This document shows, piece after piece, positions 50,750 to 61,749 of a DNA stretch of 64,000 bases. The position numbers and the translations under genes are program-made. This stretch comes from Plumapathes pennacea (lineage: Eukaryota; Cnidaria; Anthozoa; Antipatharia; Myriopathidae): positions 29,722,855 through 29,786,854 of the forward strand of contig OZ038462.1 of NCBI GenBank assembly GCA_964036295.1. The letters run 5' to 3'. Within the stretch, counting starts at the first letter, position 1. Each line of letters opens with the position of its first letter. The notes beneath the pieces are model-generated. The model was not told the origin of the DNA. It ran no database searches and was given only the letters and a program-made list of their open reading frames with translations.

Positions 50750-51881
50750 GAAAAGTCACGTGTGTCGTGTTTACACGAGACAGTACATTCACCGCTGTAA
50801 TACACCGTTGCACAGCGCTAAGCGTACCACGCGAGTATACAAAGCTCTAAATCTTAGTAAATGAAGTTCAAAACATTAAAGACAAAAAAAAAAAGAAAAA
50901 AGAATACCCGCAAAAATTTGAATTTTACTATCTATGTTAAATATTTTACCGCGCGACAATAGTGTTGCGTGACATGTGTTGTGCGCGTACTCTGCTGCCT
51001 CTACTGAATATTTTGACTGTCCACAATAGTGAGAGAGTAACTAATTGAATTTAGAGCTTTTTAAGACATGTCAGAAGCCTGAAACAACTGCATACTTCTT
51101 ATAGTTGGTTTTTAATGGCAGATTAGCTGCTCCGGTTTTAGGTGCGCGTTGTGCATTTTGATTATATTAATTCATAAACGAAAATCCTAATGCCAGTACA
51201 TAATAAAACAACATCGCAAGTAAAATTCAGTGAAATGTAGACTGATTTTGTGTGTTCTACGTGCTCCATTTTTTTATTTTGATTGCGTCGTTATATCTTA
51301 AAACTGCTAATTGGTATTTGAGTTACTGACGTTAATTTATGCAAGTACCTTCAACATTTTAGAGCGTGACTGAAAAGCGTTTAGCGGGCCCCAAAATTTT
51401 ACTTTTGAAAATTAAAGTACTTGTATCCGACTTGCTCTGAGATACAGTTTCTAGTCAGAACTTTATGTACCAAGAGCCATTTCACTCCCCTGAAAATGGC
51501 CAAAATTTGCTCTTCGGCAAAATGGTCGAAGTATACCACGATCGAAGGTCTTCAATTCAGCTAAAATATTTTTATTTCTTGATATTTTTTCTTGTGAGGT
51601 TAGATGAAAGAATGCCTTAGCTGCTAGCAAAATTATATTCAGCTAAACACTTTAGTATTTCCACGTGAGCCCGTTGAAAATGTGCAATTTTTAGCGGTCA
51701 GGAGAGTCTTCGAGTCGATTTTCCGTTTTTCTTCTGTACTAAAAAAATTAAAAAAATCCAGCTGAAAGTTTAAATGTCGTTTTTCACAATAGTTCACCTT
51801 AAGGTTCTTTGTGACAAAATATGAGGGGGTCGAATTTTTCGGTCCTGTCACCGAGTTCTCGATTCTTACAGAAAGTCACTC
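50750..51881 (-). repeat. Right terminal inverted repeat of the TTAA element
   Basis: Partner of 41,303-42,410. Shared blocks include CCACAATAGTGAGAGAGTAA near 51,020 and CCGAGTTCTCGATTCTTACA near 51,850. Confidence 0.8.
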
Positions 51882-52106
51882 TTAAGAACACGATCATAAA
51901 TAGTTTTAAGCAAAGAAGGACTTCAGAAACTACACCGGCAAGATCATGAAAGGCAATTAAGAACATCATTGCTGCGCAGCGAGCGAAGCAAGCGAAACAG
52001 AAGTTCATATTTCTTATGGTGGAAAAACCTCGATACGCTTCACTGCGTCCGTTTGCAATTAGACCACACTGCCTCACGCGCTTGCAACCAAAATGCTTTG
52101 CGACAC

Positions 52107-52797
52107 CACAGGCGGCCCAAGCTCGGTGACGAAGTGTTGCGTAACTCAAGATTATAAAGAAATGTATGGGGATTTTACCGATCCACGGAAAATCGCAAAA
52201 TTTGAGAATGAAACTCAAATACACGTTCGTTACCTGTTAGTAGTTCTCTCCCGTGTCCCTTGTATCAATTTAAAGCCGCTGCGGCCAGTATTAGTGGTAG
52301 AAATTCCCGCCGATGTTTCCACCCAAAAGAGAGAGAAGGCCAGAAACTCCGTAGGCGAGAGGTCTTCACTCGAGCGCCGATAAATGCCTCCAAAATCTTC
52401 CAACGTCAAAAATTTCTCAACCACGCCATTCCCCGATAAATTTCCCTCATCATATCGATGTTTGGGCAGATTCGCGCTACCCACAAGCTCTCAAATCAAA
52501 CGACATGTTTTCAAACTGCCACGATTTCACGTGCTCTGATGCTTGACCCGAACGAGTGACGACCTCTTGCCAACGGAGTTTCCGGCCTTCTCTTTCTTTT
52601 GTGTGATTGAAACATTGGCGGAAATTTCTACCACTAATACTGGCCGCAGCGGCTTTAAATTGTTACAAGGGACACTACTAACAGGTAGCGAACGTTTTTC
52701 AAATTTTGTGATTTTCCGTGGATCGGTAAAATCCCCATACATTTCCTTATAATCTTGAGTTACGCAACACTTCGTCACCGAGCTTGGGCCGCCTGTG
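52107..52797. mobile_element. Palindromic MITE, CACAGGC family, 691 bp
   Basis: Ends CACAGGCGGCCCAAGCTCGG inverted at both termini, with arms of roughly 270 bp around a unique centre. Target duplication GCGACAC (52,100-52,106 and 52,798-52,804). No coding capacity. Confidence 0.85.
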
Positions 52798-53019
52798 GCG
52801 ACACTTGACTTCTCAACAACAACACGTTCTGCGCGAGTTATTCCTTTCCACATGGGTGACTTGTCGTGTGCTGTTGAATATTAGGCCCCAGTTGTTCAAT
52901 GCAAAACCATGTCCAGTAGATAAGTTGCTATTCAGCAAAAGCAATGTCCTCCCAACTACAGTTATGCGAGATTACACCAAATTTACCAGCGCAGCAATCA
53001 CTATCTTTAGATATCCTAG

Positions 53020-53180
53020 TAAATAGTGCATTATATACTGAATTTTGGCACGAAAATTATGTGACATTGATTATGTCCAAAATTTTAGGCTCTACCCCAT
53101 CCAAAGCCAGTTTTCGTTCTCTTCTTGTCTTCTTGACAGGAAATGGCATTATAAAGGGCCCAATGTAGTAAAACAACACA
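53020..53180. repeat. Dispersed repeat fragment (second copy 55,905-56,060)
   Basis: Shares AATAGTGCATTATATACTGAA and CAGGAAATGGCATT with 55,905-56,060. Confidence 0.75.
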
Positions 53181-53184
53181 TATA

Positions 53185-53300
53185 ATACATGTATACATAC
53201 CCTCGTACACACAATACATACAAGCACACAGTCACGCACACACACATGCACAGACACACAGACACAGACACACACTGACAAACATTCATACATATACTGT
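53185..53300. repeat. CA-rich low-complexity tract
   Basis: Imperfect ACAC/ATAC repeats; open frames here are compositional artefacts. Confidence 0.85.
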
Positions 53301-53455
53301 AGTCATGCAATATTTTAACCAAGGAGCCTATTGCACATAACTCAATATACACACAGACATACACATACGCACGACGAGCGAGCAATGAAAGCGCTGTATC
53401 TTATCCACTTACATCTTTAGGAAATCATTAAAAACTAACAAAGTTATGTACTTAC

Positions 53456-53716
53456 GTGTCTTGAATAAGATTTCATTGGACCATTTTCCAAGCTGACTCG
53501 AAGGCTTCACAAGCCTGACTCGAACACTGTACAACGTGTCCGGATCAAGATGGGTCAGGTATATTTTGATGACGTTTCCTCGCTGTGCCTTATGGCGGAA
53601 CTCAGTTACATCCCTGTTTTGGCGATTGGTGAGTTCGATGATGTAAGCTGGCCAAGGACCGCTGTCAGCCAACAACACTGCCTTCCTCGATTCGATCTTC
53701 TGCATCGTTAGCTTGA
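53456..53716 (-). CDS. Fibronectin type III exon of a cell-surface gene
   Basis: 261 bp, phase 1-1, acceptor GTTACCAG, donor C|GTAAGT. FN3 features: YIIELTN, HLDPDTLYSVRVRLVK and LGKWS. Paralogous to the exon at 59,231-59,497 and the broken copy at 57,272-57,394. Gene identity unknown; it could belong to a further receptor upstream of RTK-A. Confidence 0.7.
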
Positions 53717-53719
53717 CTG

Positions 53720-55372
53720 GTAACAGAGAAACAAAAATGCATTGTAGTTATGGTAGCGTATTGTACTCGGTCTCGGAATTCCTCTAAAAGTTGCCGGTTC
53801 TCACGCACAGAGACCCAAGCACATTTAAGGTGGCTCCATAGGGTTTTCAGACACAATTTCGCGTGGGCACCAAAATCACAATGAAATAAAAACCCGACTT
53901 TCGTAATTCTTTGGAGGAAATCTGAATTTAACAGGAAATTCTAAAAACTCGGAATAAAAACCGTTTACGATGTGTGCACAGTTCTTCGTGTCACGAAGAA
54001 ACCAAACTTGCAAGCCTTTCAATCAAACTAAGTACACGCCGGCTTTACTTGATCGCCGATCTTTATCACTTTACCTTCGAATGTATATAACTCTATTGAA
54101 TTAGTTTGAAAGTATTGTTTCTGCACATCCTGTCAGGCCAATAACTAAACAAGCAACACACGTCGATGAAGAAGTTCTACAATTCAGATTTTATTCTGTT
54201 TGACTTTGAAATGAACAGCCGTGACAAACGCGGCTCGAACGGTCATTTCGGCAATCATCAGTTGCAATGGACAAACCAGTACATTCGGCCTAGTCACAAC
54301 ACTGACAGCAATTACTGGAAGTAAGAAAACTTAGACAGAAATTATTGGCGTTGTTATGAAGCTTTGCAAATCCTACTAACCTGCAGAGTTTGATCCCGTG
54401 TCAGGTCGCAAACCTAAATATTCACGAACTGTACTGAATAAGTATGAATGAACTTGATGGGACACAACTGCCAACAAACTTGTTGGGAGCTAGTGGACTA
54501 GCATACGACGGCTTGAACTGACGACTTTCGAACCGTCTTCACGGCTTTGTATTGAAAAGGACTGAGTTGTTGAACAGCTATCACCCTCAAATTGTTCGAG
54601 ACTTCGCCAACAGTAGTTCGCACAGCATAATTCGTGGCTGACATATCCAGTACGAGCTTCTCAAGACAGAAATTCAGGAACTGCATGGTGTTTCTTTTTA
54701 GCTTTGCACCAAGAAAACTTGCTGTACTTGCTGGCGTGCGATCGCCGCTTTCTCTTCGTGTTTACAATTACGGCTAACGCATGCGCACTTGTCGATCTTG
54801 TCGAGTCATTATTTTGCATTTGATGGCGCAATACGCACGTAAAATATCAAGTTTTTCTCTGCATTTTTCTCGAGTTTCCTTCGGTGAATCTGTCTTAAAT
54901 TTTGCAGGCAAACGAAGATTATATCCGGTTTTGTACTATTTGATTTTAATGGAAATTTATGGAGCAGAATTATTTTTATTTGCAAAAAACATAAATTGCT
55001 AATTAGCTCGAAATCCGCTCCTCTAACCCCAACTTTTTTTCACAGTTATGTTTACCTTATACAAATTTCTAAACATACTGAAAGTTTCAGAAAAATTCAC
55101 CGAAGAAAACTCTAGAAAATAGAGCAGAAAGTTTGAAAAGGGGGTAGAAGACCTTTATTTCAAGGACGTATTGTTTCCATAGTAACCACACTAGAGTGAC
55201 AAAAGTAAGACGTATACGCAACAGACCTTTCGAAACATCTACCCTGCAAATTTGATCAAGAAAGAATATAATAAAATGAAAATATGACGGTTTTGGTGTC
55301 ATAAACTAAATACAAGCAAGTGCAGGGGAAAACCCTATGGAGCCACCTTAAGAACTTACATTATTACGTAGC
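53720..55372. other. Intron or intergenic sequence with one small open frame
   Basis: Only candidate is a 62-codon minus-strand frame, 54,498-54,686, starting MQFLNFCLEKLVLDMS. Unrecognised; it has no intron signals or homologues I know and is weak as a gene. Confidence 0.25.
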
Positions 55373-55739
55373 CGCAATGTTCAGTTCGCTTATTATTAAC
55401 GTCCAGTCTCGGCACACGCATAAACGACTTGACGGCCGACAAACAATTAGAATGAAGAACTCTAAACAATTGTTTTTTGTGCTTGCGTCGCACCGATTCA
55501 CACGTGCAAACTTAGCGACGCAAACACAAGTGCAAGCAAAAGAAGAAAGGACAAAATAATTTTGCTTGCGTTCGTGGTTGCTCCGTGTCCGAGGCGACGA
55601 CCGAGAACATCTATGCCCCACAGGGTCTTGTAGGAGTCTGCACCATTTCCCTCGATCTTACTCAAGTGAAACCTTTTTTTCAAGTGAAGGAATTCACATA
55701 GCGAAACTATTAACATGATCAACTCGAGTTGAAACTAAA
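55373..55739. repeat. Dispersed repeat (second copy of 31,054-31,421)
   Basis: Direct-orientation copy with small indels. Confidence 0.8.
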
Positions 55740-55905
55740 TCATGAGAAAATACTAGAAACTAGAAACGCAGCAAGTCTCACGAGAAGGAAACAAGTACGG
55801 TCAGAAATAGAAGCAACGGTAAATCGGTTTTAAGCAAAGAAGGATTCCAGAAACTACACCGGCAAAGACAATGATGAAAGGCAAATTGATTAAGAACATC
55901 ATAAA
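55740..55905. repeat. Repeat resembling the uninterrupted target of the TTAA element
   Basis: Matches the flank left of 41,303 and part of that right of 51,881 (AGAAACTACACCGGCAA). Here the sequence runs on through ATTAAGAACATCATAAATAG without an insertion. Confidence 0.65.
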
Positions 55906-56065
55906 TAGTGCATTATATACTGAAATGTTTGTACGAAAATTAAGTGACTTTGATTATGTCTAATGTTTTAGGCTCTCCCATCCAAAGCCCGTTTTCGTTC
56001 TCTTCTTGTTTTCTTGACAGGAAATGGCATTCTAAAGGGCCCAATGTAGTAAAACAACAGATATT

Positions 56066-57213
56066 TAACAAATAAACCAGCTTCAAGCGTGCTCCGTTCA
56101 GAAATAAAGCACGCAGCAAGTGACGAGAGCACGAAACTGAGAAGTGTAGGGAGAAACGCGAGCCGAAGGCGAGCGTTTTTCCCCACTTCTTGAGTGCTCT
56201 CGGCACTTGCTAAGTGCTTTATTTCTGAACGGAGCACGCTTGAGGCTGGTTTATTTGTTTTATAACATAGAACTTCAAAACTTTCACAATAAAACTGTCT
56301 TTTTTCATCAAAAATGTTGGAATGCTAACAGCGATGAAAAAATACTAGATTCTCCTAAACGGCTCGGCGGTCCGAATTGCCAAGTCAGTACAGTTTCGCT
56401 TCAATTTTTCAACCAGGCCGTCTGTTCTATAAAATTAGACAACATCTCACAGTAAAGAACTATATTTCCTGTAGAACTTTGGACTACAAGTATATTACAT
56501 GAAATCATGCAGTCGGCTAGTGCATAAAATGCAAATTTGAAGGGAATCAATAATTGCTCCAACGGCCGACTCGAAAATTGTGTGAATGAAAACTTACCGA
56601 TTTCTTGACTCTACCTCGTAGTACAATCATTTGAAGTCCGTCCGAAAATTCTTCAATCATTTTTTTCAGTCACATCGTCGGAAATTCTTTCTCTTGCATC
56701 ACTACAAGCACGTCTGTTCGTCTGTCTTCGCCGTTCATGTTCAGTGATTGCTCACGGCTGATCTTCTTCAACTGAATGATTTGCTCTCTCCTTCCTTGTT
56801 GAAGCATTCAACTTCATTCAAACAACCCACTGATGTAATTGTGACTCCCAAATATGCTGTACTTAGGGACAGTGCTTAAACCGAGTCGCTTTCCGCGACG
56901 CTGACAAGAAACTTGCCGTTCTTCGACATAGATTTTCCCTCTCCAAACTGTTGAAGTGCTTTTTGATGAGGTCACGTTCTTTACCGATTCACGGTGAACC
57001 GTACTAGCCGGTGCCTTCACTTAAAGCCAAATTTTATCTCGAAGGTGGGCATTGGTGACTCCATTCTCGCATTTTTTATTTTCTCTTTTTTGCCAGAGGA
57101 TGACGTAAGCGTGGTTTATAACTTATAAACCACGGGTAAGTGTGGTTTATACTCTGGCAAACCACGGTTTTCGACCAATCAGCGCGCGGCTTGTATCATG
57201 ACTATGTTATAAA
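56066..57213. repeat. 1.1-kb direct repeat, copy 1, with terminal palindrome
   Basis: Nearly identical to 60,637-61,748. The first 200 bp (56,066-56,262) form a palindrome whose arms contain CGTGCTCCGTTCAGAAATAA. The last 100 bp contain GTGGTTTATAACTTATAAACCAC-type inverted repeats. No convincing coding frame. Confidence 0.85.
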
Positions 57214-57271
57214 CATACATGTATACATACCCACGTACACACAATACATACATACACACTACATGCATCAT

Positions 57272-57394
57272 GGCGGAACTCAGTTACATTCATGTTTTGG
57301 CAATTGGTGAGTTCGATGGTATACGCTGGCCAAGGACCGCTGTAAATTGACAGTACTGCCTTCCTCGATTCGATATCTTTAATCACTAGGTTGA
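57272..57394 (-). pseudogene. Truncated fibronectin-III exon
   Basis: Acceptor CTATAACCAG and the first 40 residues (IESRKAVLS, GPWPAYTIELTN) copy the exon at 53,456-53,716, then break at VTEFRH. Neighbouring sequence on both sides also resembles that locus, so this is a partial duplicate with an internal deletion. Confidence 0.65.
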
Positions 57395-58071
57395 CTGGTT
57401 ATAGAAAAACGAAAGTAAATTTCAGATAAATATGGCAGTGTATTGTCTTCGGCTTTGGGTTCCTGTGAAAGCCACCGGTTCACCCTTCTAGTGACGCAAA
57501 CTAGCACAAGAACATAGGCCAGTACATAGCCGCGGTACTTTGTTAATTGTTAGAGGGAAGTCTCGGCATAGATGTCCAGATGGCCGACGATTAAAAGAAT
57601 TGGAATTAATAATGCTGCCAGGGCGTGATAATAGAAACATGAAGCAAGTACAACTGCCTTGATATTTCTCCACATCTTTCTTGTCATTGTTGATCAACTA
57701 AGAAGGAGAGGGGTGTCGAATAATAACTTTAAGGGGAGAATGAAATTGTACGATGAAACGTGACGACTAAGATCACAAGACTTACATCAGTTAGTTTTAC
57801 TTAGGACTATAGGCTTTGAATCCCAACTAAAAATATCTTGTTTTGGTGGAACTTGCTGTTTTAAACAACAGAGCAAAATTTTTTGGGAAAATTGCATGGA
57901 GCGCTGTAATTGGTCGTGACCATCAGCATGCACCGTTTTTCACTCAGTTTGATCTTTTCAAGCCTAAGGCTCGAAAACTAATTAAAATAAATTAAAATTC
58001 GATCAAAAATATACAAAACTATAAAATCGGACACATCAACACAGAAAAATACTTAATATCAGAGAACTCAC
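57395..58071. other. Intronic or intergenic sequence
   Basis: The right flank of the truncated FN3 copy, then AT-rich sequence. Nothing further supported. Confidence 0.4.
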
Positions 58072-58341
58072 CTAGTACTGCAACAAGATTTGTGGTTGTA
58101 TTAATGAATCCTAGTTTGTTTGATGCTTTACAGGTGTAATTTCCCGAATCGTTTAACTGTATTGCGCTTATGCTGAGTCGGCCATCTTGTTGTTGGCTTC
58201 TTCCCTTTGGAAACGGCAACTGCAATCGTGTCCACTCCATTGTTGGTGTAGGTGCACCAGATGCATTGCACTCTATCATGGCATTTTCTCCGGTTGCCCA
58301 ATAGGTGATTTTCTCGGGTACTTTGGTAAACGAAGGAGGAA
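58072..58341 (-). CDS. I-set Ig exon of a cell-surface gene
   Basis: 270 bp, phase 1-1, acceptor CTTTTGTAG, donor G|GTGAGT. Ig features: AMIECNASG, MEWTR, LSISAIQL and DSGNYTCKASN. Lies between the FN3 exons at 59.2 and 53.5 kb, all on the minus strand. Confidence 0.78.
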
Positions 58342-58690
58342 CTACAAAAGAAAAGAGAATTTTCTACTGGTGTCTAAATATCGATTTTCATATCAACCAT
58401 TTAAAATGAAACCTCCTGTTACCGTCACACTCTGCTAACGTGTTTTATCATGCTATCGATTAACACTAAAACCAGGGAAAATAAGGGGGGGAGGGGGGAG
58501 GTGGGAGGGGGGAGGGGTGGTCTGGGAGTGTGTACCTCCAGAGATTTGAATTACAAACGGATACAAAATATACATTTCGGAAAGATCGAACAGATATACC
58601 CAGAATTGATAACAAGGCAAAACAGCAAACACAAACTTGGCAAAAAGAATTTATACAGGTCCCATGGAAAATAATGCCACTAAACAAATA

Positions 58691-58844
58691 CAGTCGAACC
58701 TCGCTATTTCCGAAACTCGGTTAATTCGAAGTCCCCGTTATTTCAAAGTCAAGCCAAATCCCCTTGGATTTATTTTTTCAGCTATCGGCTATTTCGAACT
58801 ATTTTTCATGTCCCGTGCGACTTCGAAATAGCGGGGTTCGACAG
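58691..58844. mobile_element. pogo/Tigger-like MITE, 154 bp
   Basis: Ends CAGTCGAACCTCGCTATTTC and, inverted, CTGTCGAACCCCGCTATTTC, flanked by TA on each side, as expected for Tc1/mariner/pogo-type elements. Confidence 0.75.
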
Positions 58845-58863
58845 TATTGCCATCGACCTCGTG

Positions 58864-58904
58864 CAAAAAGAAAACGTGACTCTGCGGGTCACGTTTTCTT
58901 TTTG
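58864..58904. repeat. Perfect 17-bp hairpin
   Basis: Stem CAAAAAGAAAACGTGAC with its exact inverted copy and a 7-base loop TCTGCGG. Confidence 0.9.
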
Positions 58905-59230
58905 TTTCCCCTTGAAACGTTCCCCGCCTCGCTGAAAACGCTGTGACCTCATGGGTTTCTCGTGATCACGAGCTTTTTACGAACCAGCCTTCGCCACCCC
59001 GTCATTGTTTCTTCAACGAATAGCGAAGTTCGTATACAGTCGGCAATCCAGCGCATCCTTTCATTGGTTCCGAATATTAATGCACGACCATTTATCGACT
59101 CTTGCGTTATATTACATTACTTTACGCGCCTGATAGCATAGTGTCTACAGCTTCTTCAAAGCAGTAGACACAAAAATGTTTTAAAAAGGCTAAACATCTC
59201 CCTGACCGATAGGAGAAGCTTTGTACTCAC

Positions 59231-59497
59231 TTCCAAGTGTTCTGAATGAAGCTTCTTGGGACCACTCTCCCAGCTGTTTCGCGTTCTTTACAAGCCTGAT
59301 TCGAACGTCGTATAATGTGTAGGGATTCAGATGAGACTGGCCTATTTTGATTTTTCCTTCCCGTGCAGCCTGGCGGAACTCAATTATCTTCATGCTTCTG
59401 TGGTTGGTGAGTTCGATGATATAATCTCCCAAAAAAGGGTTGTCGACACTAAACAGCACTGCCTCCCTCTGTTTGACCTCTTCAGTTCTTAGCTGGA
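59231..59497 (-). CDS. Fibronectin type III exon of a cell-surface gene
   Basis: 267 bp, phase 1-1, acceptor TTGTACCTAG, donor A|GTGAGT. Contains YIIELTN, HLNPYTLYDVRIRLVK and LGEWSQEASFRT. Paralogue of the FN3 exon at 53.5 kb. Confidence 0.72.
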
Positions 59498-59599
59498 CTA
59501 GGTACAAAGAAATTATAGAATATAAATGTATTTTGTCGGCCTTAGTACCGCATGTGACATTGCTAATGTAACTTGTATCTTGTATCAACGAATCTGAAC

Positions 59600-60190
59600 C
59601 AAAGCAATTGCAATATTATCTGGTTCCAGAAGAAATGCTACGGTTTCCTTCAATTCAAACCTCGATAATATATGAGACAGGTCAACCTGACTGCCCTATT
59701 CAGTGTCCGTTTTACTGGGTTTCACTAAACCAAGAAAACAGCAACACTATAATAAACTCTGCTACACCCGTACACCCGGCGCACAGAAAAAGCAAACAAA
59801 AAACAAAAACAAACAAAAAAAACAAACAAACAAACAAACAAAAAAAAAAACAAGAAAACAGTGGGGTTTATGAGAGAAATAATAAACAAGCAACGACAGC
59901 AAGAAAGTGACATTGTAAAAATAGCTAGTCAGTATTTACAACACAAATTAGATGAATCAGGATGCTGGAGCGACTGTTGGTTTTCTAATTTGATAGACTA
60001 TGATTTCAACATAACGACAGTTAGAAATCCTTAACAGAGGCAAGATCTTTATAAACAGATTAGACGGCGGTATAGTGCTCTAAGTTGACTTTCAAACGAA
60101 GGTTTCTGATTATCAGAGGAGCACCATCAAAGAGAGCTTTTTTTTTAAGTTGAAGAGACAGTGAACTATTTTCCCCTAGTGAAGCGAGGG
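59600..60190. other. Intergenic or intronic sequence with (AAAC)n tract
   Basis: A/C-rich AAAC-type repeat at 59,795-59,851; otherwise nothing I can support. Confidence 0.5.
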
Positions 60191-60194
60191 TAAT

Positions 60195-60636
60195 AATCAC
60201 GACGCTACTGCTTTTGAGACTCCAAACGGGTCGCCATATCGAAATTTAATGTTCATGTGTCTGTTAGTCTGTCTGGCGTACGACCTCGTCCCCAGGGCCA
60301 TCCGCGTCGAGCGACCACTGCAGGCGAGGTTACATCGGCAACTTAATTTTTTTGGTGACATGCGGTAGAGTACGAACGGAAGTGATTTGTACAACAAGAT
60401 GCAGATACAAGGCCAAGCAGTTCGACGGACGGCTGTAAACTGCCCGAATATTTTGCCAGTGTATGGGAGGCAAGCTTACTAGCCGTGAAACGGATTCTTT
60501 AAGGCATCAACTGGCCGACCTGAACACAATCCCAGACGCCAGTGTTGTGTTAAAACGCAGACACTTGTTCAGAAAGGAATAGCAAAATACAGTCGGTGGA
60601 AATCGAACAATCATCGTGGCAAATTTTACCTTTTAC
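60195..60636 (-). repeat. Dispersed non-coding repeat (inverted relative to 21,866-22,280)
   Basis: Reverse-complement match over about 420 bp, including GGTGACATGCGGTAGAGTACG. Joined directly to the 1.1-kb repeat at 60,637. Confidence 0.75.
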
Positions 60637-61748
60637 TTAACAAATAAACCAGCTTCAATCGTGCTCCGTTCAGAAATAAAGCACGCAGCAAGTGACGAGA
60701 GCACGAAAGAAGTGTAGGGAGAAACGCGAGCCGAAGGCGAGCGTTTTTCCCCACTTCTTGAGTGCTCTCGGCACTTGCTAAGTGCTTTATTTCTGAACGG
60801 AGCACGCTTGAAGCTGGTTTATTTGTTTTATAACATAGAACTTCAAAACTTTCACAATAAAACTATCTTTATTCATCAAAAATGTTGGAATGCTAACAGC
60901 GATGAAAAAATAGATTCTCCTAAACGGCTCGGCGGTCCGAATTGCCAAGTCAGTACAGTTTCGCTTCAACTTTTCAACCAGGCCGTCTGTTCTATGAAAT
61001 TAGACAACATCTCACAGTAAAGAACTATAATTTCCCGTAGAATTTTGGACTGCAAGTACATGAAATCATACAGTCGGCTTGTGCATAAAATGCAAATTTG
61101 AAGGGAATCAACAAATGCTCCAACGGCCGACTCGAAAATTGTGTGAATGAAAACTTACCGATTTCTTGACAATCATTTGAAGTCCGTCCGAAAATTCTTC
61201 AATCATTTTTTTCAGTCACATCGTCGGAAATTCTTTCTCTTGCATCACTACAAACACGTCTGTCTTCGCCGTTCATGTTCAGTGATTGCTCATGGCCGAT
61301 CTTCTTCAACTGAATGATTTGCTCTCTCCTTCCTTGTTGAAGCATATTCAACTTCATTCAAACAACCCACTGATGTAATTGTGACTCCCAAATATGCTGT
61401 ACTTAGGGACAGTGCTTAAACCGAGTCGCTTTCCACGACGCTGATAAGAAACTTGCCGTTCTTCGACATAGATTTTCCCTCTCCAAACTGTTGAAGTGCT
61501 TTTTGATGAGGCCACGTTCTTTACCGATTCACGGTGAACCGTACTAGCCGGTGCCTTCACTTAAAGTCAAATTTTATCTCGAAGTTGGGCATTGGTGACT
61601 CCATTCTCGCATTATTTTTTCTTTTTTGCCAGAGGATGACGTAAGCGTGGTTTATAACTTATAAACCACGGGTAAGTGTGGTTTATACTCTGGCAAACCA
61701 CGGTTTTCGACCAATCAGCGCGCGGCTTGTATCGTGACTATGTTATAA
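60637..61748. repeat. 1.1-kb direct repeat, copy 2, with terminal palindrome
   Basis: Copy of 56,066-57,213 with scattered small indels. Begins TTAACAAATAAACC. Confidence 0.85.
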
Positions 61749-61749
61749 A

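Larger units (their letters stand above)
41303..51881. mobile_element. 10.6-kb TTAA-type DNA transposon with about 1.1-kb terminal inverted repeats
   Basis: Both ends begin GAGTGACTTTCTGTAAGAAT when read inward, and each is flanked by TTAA (41,299-41,302; 51,882-51,885). The first 42 bases of the two ends differ at one position by eye, and homology continues with more divergence for about 1.1 kb. The interior carries the broken gene at 42,830-47,578 on the minus strand. TTAA duplications are known for piggyBac and Kolobok elements, but the protein resembles neither in the motifs I can see. Its right interior (47,880-50,130) has been invaded by other repeats. Confidence 0.8.

Noticed and set aside
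53057-53385. Cys/Val-rich minus-strand frames
   Set aside because: Products of the CA-rich low-complexity tract.
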